The notes below the pieces were generated by a model. It was not told the DNA's origin. It did no database searches and saw only the letters and a list, made by a program, of their open reading frames with translations. The translations under genes were made by a program, and so were the position numbers. DNA of 7,563 nucleotides. Origin: Chloroflexia bacterium (GTDB lineage Bacteria; Chloroflexota; Chloroflexia; QHBQ01; JADMIH01). The DNA lies in contig JAICKM010000328.1 of assembly GCA_025927935.1 (NCBI GenBank), forward strand, positions 1-7,563. The letters are read 5' to 3'. Each line of letters starts with the position of its first letter. The stretch's first letter is position 1. Positions 1-5,395 of this stretch are shown one piece after another.

Positions 1-605
1 CGCTTGCCCACGGTCAGGCCCCAGGTAATCAAGAAAGCCCAAAGCCCGTTACCCAGATGGAAGCTTGCGCTCAGGATACCGGCCGTGTAGAAAGCAAAGA
101 TGAGCGGATTGCTCAAGTGTTGGGCCATGATGTCATAGGAGGCGGCGCCCGACGCGAAGGCCCCGAAGCGCAGCACCATCACGTGATAGACGATATACAG
201 CACGAGGATAATGCCCGTCACGCGCTGCCACATGAACAGCCGGTTCCGCGCATAGCCGTAAGCGGAGACGTTGGCCCGCGCATACGACGCGATAAAGAGG
301 CCGTACAGCGCGTGATACAGGAGGGGCAGCAAAATCAGCCCGAACTCGACAAAGAACAGAAGCTGAATATCGCGGGCATGGACCGCCATCTCGTCCCACT
401 TGGCGTTGCTTTGCAGGGCCGTGGCGTTTTCCCAGAAGTGATAGACCAAAAAGCCGCCGACCGGCAGCACGCCGGTCAATGAGTGCAGACGGCGCAGCCA
501 GAAGTGGTTGCGCTCGAACCAGGTGCGCGGGCGCATCCGGGACGACGACCCTGTCGCAACTTCCGCCGGCGCGACCTTGCCGGACGGTTCTGAAACCGTT
601 GCCAT
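1..605 (-). CDS. sdhC: Succinate dehydrogenase cytochrome b558 subunit (5' part, cut by window edge)
   Basis: This is the membrane anchor of succinate:quinone oxidoreductase (complex II). It carries two b hemes and passes electrons from the SdhA/SdhB dehydrogenase to quinone. I translated it by hand: 201 residues are visible before the window edge, beginning MATVSEPSGK. Helices lie near residues 40-60, 82-108, 127-148 and 165-198. His41, His56, His98, His141 and His183 have spacings of 15, 42, 43 and 42, the same as the conserved His13/28/70/113/155 of Bacillus subtilis SdhC (from memory), so heme binding looks intact. The family motif SFHLGNGLW is at 181-189. The start is ATG at 605-603, with GGAGG (plus-strand cctcc 612-616) six bases upstream. 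An overlapping ATG at 610 is in another frame. Relative to B. subtilis there is an extra ~28-residue polar N-terminus. Only a short C-terminus should be missing. sdhA and sdhB are expected to the left. Family assignment is secure. Confidence 0.93.
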   Translation of the reverse strand, partial: MATVSEPSGKVAPAEVATGSSSRMRPRTWFERNHFWLRRLHSLTGVLPVGGFLVYHFWENATALQSNAKWDEMAVHARDIQLLFFVEFGLILLPLLYHALYGLFIASYARANVSAYGYARNRLFMWQRVTGIILVLYIVYHVMVLRFGAFASGAASYDIMAQHLSNPLIFAFYTAGILSASFHLGNGLWAFLITWGLTVGK

Positions 606-718
606 TCCATGCCTCCGAAGCACATATTTTGGAGTGATCCGGCCGGGACGCGGGCAGTGCGGCCGGGCGACATTGCTCCAGCGGCGGCCCTGGATCCCGC
701 CGGGCGACTCACTACTGT
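606..718 (-). other. sdhC 5' leader with two GC-rich stem-loops
   Basis: This is the probable untranslated leader between the predicted sdhC start site (about 718) and the ATG at 605, roughly 113 nt. Two inverted repeats are visible: CCGGCCG (639-645) with CGGCCGG (660-666), and TCCAG (677-681) with CTGGA (690-694). The ribosome-binding site at 612-616 is outside both stems. No known riboswitch was recognised. In GC-rich DNA such stems can arise by chance, so a regulatory role is only a possibility. Confidence 0.35.
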
Positions 719-722
719 AATT

Positions 723-739
723 CGATTGTACTACAATCG
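723..739. promoter_or_regulatory. Perfect 17-bp palindrome over the sdhC -10 (operator candidate)
   Basis: The sequence CGATTGTACTACAATCG consists of two perfect 8-bp arms around one central C. It covers the -10 hexamer of the predicted sdhC promoter and lies in an AT-richer island of a GC-rich intergenic region. Perfect dyads of this length placed on a -10 are typical binding sites for dimeric repressors. The protein that binds it cannot be named from the sequence. TACAAT also occurs on the plus strand (732-737), so a symmetric bidirectional -10 is an alternative reading. Confidence 0.55.
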
Positions 740-754
740 GCTGATCCTGTCCAA
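725..754 (-). promoter_or_regulatory. Predicted sigma-70 promoter of sdhC
   Basis: Read on the minus strand, TTGGAC (plus-strand 749-754) and TACAAT (725-730) are separated by 18 bp. TACAAT matches five of six positions of the -10 consensus. Transcription would start near 718 and run into sdhC. The -10 hexamer is one half of a 17-bp palindrome, so a bound dimer would block the promoter. This is a prediction from motif match and position only. Confidence 0.6.
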
Positions 755-825
755 GAATACAGGCACACAGCCGGGCTGCCCGGCGCGATAAACACCGTTC
801 CCGGACGATCTTAGCACGCATCCGG

Positions 826-854
826 TTATTAATCAAGATAATGGATGCTATAAT
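826..854 (+). promoter_or_regulatory. Predicted extended -10 promoter of the LysR-type gene
   Basis: A perfect TATAAT at 849-854 is preceded by TG at 846-847 with one base between, which makes an extended -10 element. A weak -35 (TTATTA, 826-831) lies 17 bp upstream. The start site would be near 861, giving a leader of about 30 nt that contains AAGGAG (878-883), six bases before the ATG at 890. Confidence 0.65.
828..842. promoter_or_regulatory. Candidate LysR-type binding site (T-N11-A) for autoregulation
   Basis: ATTA (828-831) and TAAT (839-842) form an interrupted dyad with seven bases between them. This includes the T-N11-A pattern (T829, A841) typical of LysR-family boxes. It fills most of the gap between the -35 and -10 of the regulator's own promoter, the position expected for negative autoregulation. 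The motif is short and AT-rich, so chance occurrence cannot be excluded. Confidence 0.45.
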
Positions 855-889
855 GTCGATAGAATATTTTTATGACTAAGGAGCAGTGT

Positions 890-1816
890 ATGGACATCGA
901 CCAGTTACAGGCTTTCGAGCGGATCGTGCGCGAGGGCAGCTTCAGCAAAGCGGCGCGCGCCCTCGATATCACCCAGCCCACGATCAGCGCACGGATCGCC
1001 GCATTGGAGCGCACCCTGGGCGGACCGGTGTTCACCCGTGGCGGGCGCCTGCTCACCCTGACCGAGCGGGGCGAGCAATTCTTACCCTATGCGCGCCGGG
1101 TGCTGGAGGTGCTGGAAGAAGGCATGGAAGCGGCGCGCGCCACGCAAACCGGCGAACGGGGGCGGGTGACTCTCGGCCTGGTACAGTCCCTGACGGTGGG
1201 CTTCCTCACCGAGGCCGTGGCCCGCTTCTGCGCGCTCCATCCGCACACCGAGGTATTTGTGCGCGCCGCGCAGAGCAACCAGGTCGTCGAGATGCTGAAC
1301 GACGGGTTGGTCAAGCTGGGCATCTTGAGCTGGCCCTTCTACGGCACCGACATGCTGCCCCTGCTGCACTTCCGCGAGGCGCTGACGCTGGTGGTGCCGG
1401 CGAGCCATGCGCCCGCGCCCGGCCCGGTTCCCTTCGCCCAGGCGGTGCAGGCCCACGGACCCTTCTTGCTGGTGCAATGGAGTCCCAGCATCACGGCCCT
1501 GCTGACGCGCGCCGTGGGCGAAGCCGGCCCGCTGGTCGAGGTGCCCGCGGGCACCATCCGCCACCTGGTGCTGCGCGGCATCGGCGCGGCCATGCTCACC
1601 CGCACCCTGGTCGCCGACGACCTGGCGAGCGGGCGGCTGGTGGAAGTGCAGGTCAGCGATCTGCCATCGCTCTACCGCGACAGCGCGGTGGTCCAACTGG
1701 CGCGGAGCGGGCGCCTGCCCCGCGCCGCCGCCGAAATGGTCCACGTCTTGCGCGACACCGCCGCCGCCTACGGCATCTTGCAGGCGGAGGACGGCGGGGT
1801 GCCTGCCGCCCCATAG
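890..1816 (+). CDS. LysR-family transcriptional regulator
   Basis: This is a 308-residue DNA-binding regulator of the usual LysR length (about 300). The winged helix-turn-helix occupies residues 1-60: MDIDQLQAF opens it, the helix-turn-helix is around 18-37 (SFSKAARALDITQPTISARI), and the wing is at 49-58. A linker helix spans about 62-88. The periplasmic-binding-protein-like effector domain runs from about 92 to 295, with the common VLRGIGAAMLTRTLV-type segment at 227-241. I prefer ATG 890 over the in-frame ATG 872. AAGGAG at 878-883 is six bases before 890, and MDIDQLQAF is the canonical family beginning. It is divergent from sdhC with 284 bp between them. Family members usually control neighbouring divergent genes in response to a small effector, but no metabolic partner other than sdhC is visible here, so the target and ligand are unknown. 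Its promoter carries a T-N11-A box. Confidence 0.93.
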   Translation: MDIDQLQAFERIVREGSFSKAARALDITQPTISARIAALERTLGGPVFTRGGRLLTLTERGEQFLPYARRVLEVLEEGMEAARATQTGERGRVTLGLVQSLTVGFLTEAVARFCALHPHTEVFVRAAQSNQVVEMLNDGLVKLGILSWPFYGTDMLPLLHFREALTLVVPASHAPAPGPVPFAQAVQAHGPFLLVQWSPSITALLTRAVGEAGPLVEVPAGTIRHLVLRGIGAAMLTRTLVADDLASGRLVEVQVSDLPSLYRDSAVVQLARSGRLPRAAAEMVHVLRDTAAAYGILQAEDGGVPAAP

Positions 1817-1848
1817 CCGTCAGGAGGCGAATCGGCGCCGTGACGGCT
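1815..1848 (+). terminator. Stem-loop at the end of the LysR-type gene (possible terminator)
   Basis: AGCCGTCA (1815-1822) pairs perfectly with TGACGGCT (1841-1848). An inner GGCG (1826-1829)/CGCC (1836-1839) stem lies inside it. The hairpin begins within the TAG stop codon. There is no T tract after it, so it may be a factor-dependent terminator or an RNA 3'-end stabiliser. It stands between two convergent units, LysR and the toxin-antitoxin operon. Confidence 0.45.
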
Positions 1849-1911
1849 GCCGGCATAAAGAGGAAGGTCGCCGGCTCAGACGAGGCATCTTGGTCCCTTC
1901 GAGGGAAAGCA

Positions 1912-2166
1912 TTAACGATACACGTCCCGCCGATTTCCTATATGGAACACCGTGGCGATTCGCGTGTGATCATCAATATCATAGAGGACACGGTAGTCTC
2001 CCACCCGGATGCGCCATCCGTCGCGGCCGTGCAGCTTGCGGCAGCCCGGCGGTCGAGGATCAGCGGCTAAATCTGTAATCGCATCCACTACGATCACCTG
2101 CACTTGCCGGGGTAAGTCAGCTAATTCTTTTTGTGCACGGCGCGAAATTGAGATGCTGTAACTCAT
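1912..2166 (-). CDS. RelE/ParE-superfamily toxin of a type II toxin-antitoxin pair
   Basis: This is an 84-residue basic protein of typical RelE/ParE size. The hallmark segments are an N-terminal strand SYSISISRRAQKEL (2-15), RKLHG at 43-47, WRIRVGDYRVLYDID at 51-65 and IGNRRDVYR at 76-84. Arg59, Arg79/80 and Tyr83 correspond by position to the catalytic Arg61, Arg81 and Tyr87 of E. coli RelE. This favours ribosome-dependent mRNA cleavage over the gyrase poisoning of ParE, although family identity alone does not settle the target. Its ATG overlaps the antitoxin stop as ATGA, so the two are translationally coupled, antitoxin first. A weak 5-bp hairpin (1894-1906) follows the stop on this strand. 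There is no sign of truncation, so it is probably active and held in check by its partner. Confidence 0.88.
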   Translation of the reverse strand: MSYSISISRRAQKELADLPRQVQVIVVDAITDLAADPRPPGCRKLHGRDGWRIRVGDYRVLYDIDDHTRIATVFHIGNRRDVYR

Positions 2167-2441
2167 TCGCGCGAATAGCCGATCTCCTTCAAGGCTTGCT
2201 CAAAAGGGATCACCTCATCCTGTGCCGCTTTCGCTGCGTCATAGGCTTTGATCGCCTCTGCCTCTTCCAAGGCTTCTTGTAATATTTTATCTACCGCAGC
2301 AAATTGGTGTACGAGTTCCAGAATTAGCTCACGGTGCTGGACGGTGAGAAACGGCCACGCCGTAGCTAATTCCTGTTCTAACCGGCCGGCATCGGGCGCA
2401 GTTCCCGCCGCGTTGCTGAGAGTTGTATGGATATCTGCCAT
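2163..2441 (-). CDS. Antitoxin paired with the RelE-type toxin
   Basis: This is a 92-residue acidic protein encoded immediately before the toxin with a 4-base ATGA overlap, the standard type II layout. The C-terminal segment YDAAKAAQDEVIPFEQALKE (67-86) resembles the toxin-wrapping tail of many RelB/Phd-type antitoxins. Residues 20-65 look like a mostly helical region (LTVQHRELILELVHQF at 32-47, then a Glu-rich helix at 51-64). No clear ribbon-helix-helix, AbrB or Phd fold is recognisable by eye at the N-terminus, so how it binds DNA is unclear. The ribosome site is weak (GGTGAG-like, a few bases before the ATG). The role is assigned mainly from gene order and the tail; the exact family is uncertain. 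Confidence 0.82.
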   Translation of the reverse strand: MADIHTTLSNAAGTAPDAGRLEQELATAWPFLTVQHRELILELVHQFAAVDKILQEALEEAEAIKAYDAAKAAQDEVIPFEQALKEIGYSRE

Positions 2442-2495
2442 AATCTCACCCGTCTTCGCTTAATATATCCCGCGTTTTACCACACGTCAGCTTCA

Positions 2496-2524
2496 ATTAT
2501 AGCACTGTTGTCGGGCACTAACAA
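2496..2524 (-). promoter_or_regulatory. Predicted promoter of the toxin-antitoxin operon
   Basis: On the minus strand, TTGTTA (plus-strand 2519-2524), a 17-bp spacer and a perfect TATAAT (2496-2501) are seen. TGC directly before the -10 makes it extended. The start would be near 2489, about 48 nt before the antitoxin ATG. No convincing palindromic operator for the antitoxin was found in the leader. Confidence 0.7.
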
Positions 2525-2576
2525 CCAAAATGAGTATGGCGGTTACAGCGCAGATGTGGGCGAAAGGCGGCGACTT

Positions 2577-2585
2577 TGGTATACT
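2577..2585 (+). promoter_or_regulatory. Extended -10 promoter positioned for a leaderless DtxR-type mRNA
   Basis: TGGTATACT is an extended -10 (TG at 2577-2578, TATACT at 2580-2585, five of six to consensus). No acceptable -35 lies at 16-18 bp. The ATG at 2593 begins 8 bases after the last base of the -10, so the predicted +1 (2592-2593) coincides with the start codon. The absence of a Shine-Dalgarno sequence fits a leaderless transcript. Confidence 0.5.
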
Positions 2586-2592
2586 GGTAGCT

Positions 2593-3375
2593 ATGATCGA
2601 GCAAGACCCCAACGGACGGCTCCCGGCGACGGCGGCGGACCTGGCGGCCGTGTATACCACGCCGCTGGCCGACGACGAGGCGATCCGGGCCGCCGCCGCC
2701 GAGATTAGCCCGACGATCCAGGAATACCTGGAAGCGATCTACAGCATGCAGGATGAAGGCAAGACCGTCATCGGCGTGCGGCTGGCCGAGCGGATGCGCG
2801 TGGCCCCGTCCACTGTCACTGCCACCTTGCAGCGGATGGCAACCGCAGGGCTGATCCTCCTCTCTCCGCATAAAGAGGTGCTGTTCACTCGCGCGGGGCT
2901 AGACCTGGCCCGCATCATCATCCGGCGGCACCGGCTCACCGAGCGCTTCCTCACCGACATCCTGGGCCTGGAGTGGCACGAAGCACACGAAGAAGCGGTG
3001 CGCTTTGAGCACGCGCTCAGCCCGCGCATGGAACAGCGCATCATCAAGCTGTTGAACAACCCCACGCGCTGCCCGCACGGCAATCCCATTCCGGGGTTGG
3101 CGCTGCGCGCGCCCCGCAATCGCATGGTCCTGGCCGATACCGCGCCCGGCGACGACTTGCAGATCGAGCGCATCTCGGAAGAGGCGGAAGTGGATCCGCA
3201 GTTGCTCGCCTTCTTGCAGCGCAATGGCCTGGTGCCCGATGCCCTGTTGCATGTCGACCTCGTGCTGAAGTTCAACCACACCTTCACCGTCCAGGTCGCC
3301 GACGACCCGGAGCCGGTGGTAGTCGGCGAAGAGGTCGCCCGCCTGATCTGGGTCTTCCCGCGCGCCGAAGCCTGA
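2593..3375 (+). CDS. DtxR/MntR-family metal-dependent transcriptional regulator
   Basis: This protein is 260 residues from ATG 2593 and has all three DtxR domains. Residues 1-37 are an extra N-terminal stretch. The winged helix-turn-helix is at about 38-100 (ISPTIQEYLEAIY, then APSTVTATLQRM at 71-82). The metal-binding and dimerization domain is at about 101-168, including FEHALS (138-143) and the signature CPHGNPIPG (160-168). A FeoA/SH3-like domain lies from about 185 to 255. Likely metal ligands are Glu44, Glu47, His113, Glu117, His132, Glu139 and His140. Val136 sits where DtxR has Cys102 and MntR has Glu99. Glu44/Glu47 resemble MntR Asp8/Glu11, which hints at Mn rather than Fe, but the site is altered. 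An in-frame ATG at 2530 would add 21 residues; I disfavour it because 2593 fits the promoter. The protein should repress or activate metal homeostasis genes. The ABC operon starts just downstream with its own promoter. Confidence 0.9.
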   Translation: MIEQDPNGRLPATAADLAAVYTTPLADDEAIRAAAAEISPTIQEYLEAIYSMQDEGKTVIGVRLAERMRVAPSTVTATLQRMATAGLILLSPHKEVLFTRAGLDLARIIIRRHRLTERFLTDILGLEWHEAHEEAVRFEHALSPRMEQRIIKLLNNPTRCPHGNPIPGLALRAPRNRMVLADTAPGDDLQIERISEEAEVDPQLLAFLQRNGLVPDALLHVDLVLKFNHTFTVQVADDPEPVVVGEEVARLIWVFPRAEA

Positions 3376-3378
3376 GCC

Positions 3379-3406
3379 GGGCCGCCTATTGCATTTGCAG
3401 CGGCCC
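3379..3406. repeat. GC-rich inverted repeat bracketing the -35 of the ABC operon
   Basis: GGGCCGC (3379-3385) pairs perfectly with GCGGCCC (3400-3406) across a 14-base loop, starting four bases after the DtxR-type stop codon. The loop contains the predicted -35 of the downstream operon. No T run follows, so it is not a classical intrinsic terminator. It could be an operator or the 3'-end hairpin of the regulator mRNA, and it may serve both. Confidence 0.5.
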
Positions 3407-3417
3407 CCCGCTATAAT
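3389..3417 (+). promoter_or_regulatory. Predicted promoter of the ABC transporter operon
   Basis: A perfect TATAAT (3412-3417) lies 17 bp after TTGCAT (3389-3394), in the 113-bp gap between the regulator and the permease. The start would be near 3424, leaving a leader of about 65 nt. That is too short for a T-box or a typical amino-acid riboswitch, and none was recognised. Confidence 0.65.
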
Positions 3418-3488
3418 GGCGGAAGTATCGTGCGCAGTTATGTCATGCCACAGCCGGGTTCGCACAGGCCGGCGGAGGTAACCGACGA

Positions 3489-4481
3489 TTGGACGTTGAA
3501 GCCGCACGGGCGCTCGCGCCCTGGATTAGCGCGCTGGCGAGCGGCCTGGCCTTTGCCGGGCTGGCCGTGGCGGTCTACCTGACCTTCCGCGTCCTCGATT
3601 TCCCCGATTTGACGGTTGACGGCAGTCTGGGCTTCGGCGCCTCCGTCACCGCCGCGCTGATCAGCTTCGGCCACTGGAATCCCTGGCTCACCTTGCTGGC
3701 CGCCACGGCTGCGGGCGCGCTGGCGGGCCTCGCCACGGGCGTGTTGCATGCCGCGCTGAAAATCGACGGGCTGCTCGCCTCTATCCTTGTCGCCATCAGC
3801 ATGTTCACCATCAATCTGCGGGTGATGAACGGGTCCAACATCTCCCTATTTAACGCCGACACCATCTACTCCGGCGCGAACGGCGATCCCGGCGCGCTGG
3901 GTGCCTGGCTGGCTCCGTTCGGCGCACTGGCGAACCGCGGCGACTTTCGCGCCAGTGTCGTGCTGCTGTTTATGACGGTGATCATGGTGGCGCTCTGTTT
4001 CTGGTGGCTCAACTCGGAACAGGGCATCGCGTTGCGGGCCACCGGCGATAATCCGCGCATGATCCGCGCGCTCGGCGTCAACACCGACCGCATGAAGATC
4101 CTGGGGCTGGTCGTGGCCAACGGGCTGTGCGGGTTCTCCGGCGCCGTCCTGGCCCAACAGTTGAGCTACTCGGATATTACATTAGGGCCAGGCTCGATCC
4201 TCACCGGCCTGGCCGCCGTCATCCTGGGTGAGGCGTTGATCCACGGCAGCGGGGTGCTGGCCGGGCTGGCCGGGGCCGTGGTCGGCTCGGTCGTCTTCCA
4301 ACTGATTATTGCCGCCACCCAGGTCCAACAGGTCTTCACCATTGAGCCGACCGACTATAAACTGGCGAGCGCGCTCATTGTGCTCATCGCGCTGCTGGTT
4401 CCCGCGGTGCGTAGCCGCCTGGGAGTGCGCAGCCTGGCCCGCGCCGGGCGCAGTTCGGCGGGGAAGGCCGGCGCCCCATGA
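3489..4481 (+). CDS. ABC transporter permease, TrpY-like (BPD_transp_2 family)
   Basis: This is the 330-residue integral membrane subunit of an ABC importer. About eight hydrophobic segments are visible, near 12-34, 51-88, 95-112, 155-173, 204-223, 236-252, 256-278 and 291-308. The cytoplasmic stretch LRATGDNPRMIRALGVNTDR (182-201) is the coupling loop that meets the ATPase. The motif LDFPDLTVDGSLGFGASV (36-53) is characteristic of the permeases that pair with TrpX/TrpZ-like partners (uncharacterised transport group, COG4120 from memory), distinct from LivH/LivM. The start is TTG at 3489, with GGAGG at 3474-3478 ten bases before it; nearby ATGs at 3440 and 3445 are out of frame. The stop overlaps the ATPase start (ATGA at 4478-4481). 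Streptococcal relatives import tryptophan, but many relatives have unknown substrates, so the ligand here is not assigned. Confidence 0.88.
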   Translation: MDVEAARALAPWISALASGLAFAGLAVAVYLTFRVLDFPDLTVDGSLGFGASVTAALISFGHWNPWLTLLAATAAGALAGLATGVLHAALKIDGLLASILVAISMFTINLRVMNGSNISLFNADTIYSGANGDPGALGAWLAPFGALANRGDFRASVVLLFMTVIMVALCFWWLNSEQGIALRATGDNPRMIRALGVNTDRMKILGLVVANGLCGFSGAVLAQQLSYSDITLGPGSILTGLAAVILGEALIHGSGVLAGLAGAVVGSVVFQLIIAATQVQQVFTIEPTDYKLASALIVLIALLVPAVRSRLGVRSLARAGRSSAGKAGAP

Positions 4482-5338
4482 CCACCTCACCCACCACGGC
4501 GCAGCCGGCGCCCGGCTCCGCACCCCCGCCCACGGGCCGGCCCGCCCTGGCGTTGAAAGGCGTGGTCAAAACCTTCTACCCGGGCAGCGTCAACGAAGTT
4601 CGCGCCATTCGCGGGATCGACCTTAGCCTCCAGCCGGGCGAGTTCGTCACCATTATCGGCGGCAACGGCGCGGGCAAGTCCACCCTGCTCAACCTCGTCG
4701 CCGGGGTGTTCCCGCCCGACAGCGGGTCGATCACCGTCGGCGGCCACGAGTGTACCAACCTCAGCGAGGACCGCCGCGCGCGCTGGATGGGGCGCGTCTT
4801 CCAGGACCCACTGGCCGGGACGGCGCCGAACTTGACCATCGAGCAGAATCTGGCGATGGCCTTGTTGCGCGGGCGCGGGCGGGGACTAGGCTCGGGCGTC
4901 ACCGACAGCCGCCGGGCGATCTTCCGCGAGCAACTGGCCCGCCTGGGCATCGGGCTGGAAAACCGCTTGCACTCGCGCGCCGGGCTGCTGTCGGGCGGGC
5001 AGCGCCAGGCCCTGACCCTGCTCATGGCGACGTTGCAGAAGCCCGATGTCCTCTTGCTCGACGAACACACGGCGGCGCTGGACCCGGCGACCGCCGCCAC
5101 CATCGCCGATCTGACCGCCCGGCTGATCGCCGATGGGAACCTGACCGCCTTGATGGTCACCCACAACATGAGTCTGGCGCTGCACGTGGGCACACGCACG
5201 CTGATGATGCATGATGGGCAAATCATCCTCGATCTGGCGGGAGCCGAGCGCCAGGCGCAGACGGTGCGCTCTCTGGTCGACAAGTTTTTTGCCCTGCGGG
5301 GAACCGAAGTGGCGTCGGACCGCATGTTGCTGTACTGA
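4478..5338 (+). CDS. ABC transporter ATP-binding protein, TrpZ-like
   Basis: This 286-residue ATPase drives the importer from the cytoplasmic face. All core motifs are intact: Walker A GGNGAGKST (61-69), Q-loop Gln109 in VFQDP, signature LSGGQ (171-175), Walker B VLLLDE (191-196) and H-loop His229 in VTHNM. The DEHTAALDP stretch (195-203) is typical of this transporter group (COG1101 from memory). Residues 1-22 are a Thr/Pro-rich tail before the first strand and may be disordered. ATG 4478 overlaps the permease stop by four bases, so translation is coupled. The protein shares its operon with the permease before it and the lipoprotein after it, which fixes its role as the energising subunit. 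Confidence 0.93.
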   Translation: MTTSPTTAQPAPGSAPPPTGRPALALKGVVKTFYPGSVNEVRAIRGIDLSLQPGEFVTIIGGNGAGKSTLLNLVAGVFPPDSGSITVGGHECTNLSEDRRARWMGRVFQDPLAGTAPNLTIEQNLAMALLRGRGRGLGSGVTDSRRAIFREQLARLGIGLENRLHSRAGLLSGGQRQALTLLMATLQKPDVLLLDEHTAALDPATAATIADLTARLIADGNLTALMVTHNMSLALHVGTRTLMMHDGQIILDLAGAERQAQTVRSLVDKFFALRGTEVASDRMLLY

Positions 5339-5395
5339 AAGGTCCGCGGGGCTGGTCCGGGTTACGGCTTTATTCGCTAAGGAGGAACCTTCACC

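Noticed and set aside
57..482. Plus-strand ORF of 141 codons at the left edge
   Set aside because: It lies opposite sdhC, whose minus-strand reading gives a complete family match with correctly spaced heme histidines. The plus-strand product has no recognisable features.
1082..1744. Minus-strand ORF of 220 codons inside the LysR-type gene
   Set aside because: A His/Gln/Arg-rich shadow of the coding strand with no family resemblance.
1894..1906. Small hairpin TCCCT-tcg-AGGGA just past the toxin stop
   Set aside because: Only five pairs and no T tract on either strand; too weak to call a terminator.
886..2070. Plus-strand ORF of 394 codons overlapping the LysR-type gene
   Set aside because: Its Arg/Gly/Ala-rich translation is a frame shadow of the GC-rich LysR gene and it runs across the gene end into the TA operon.
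2530..2592. Longer start for the DtxR-type regulator (ATG 2530)
   Set aside because: It has no ribosome site, and the best promoter -10 (2580-2585) lies downstream of it. The added 21 residues are outside the conserved domain.
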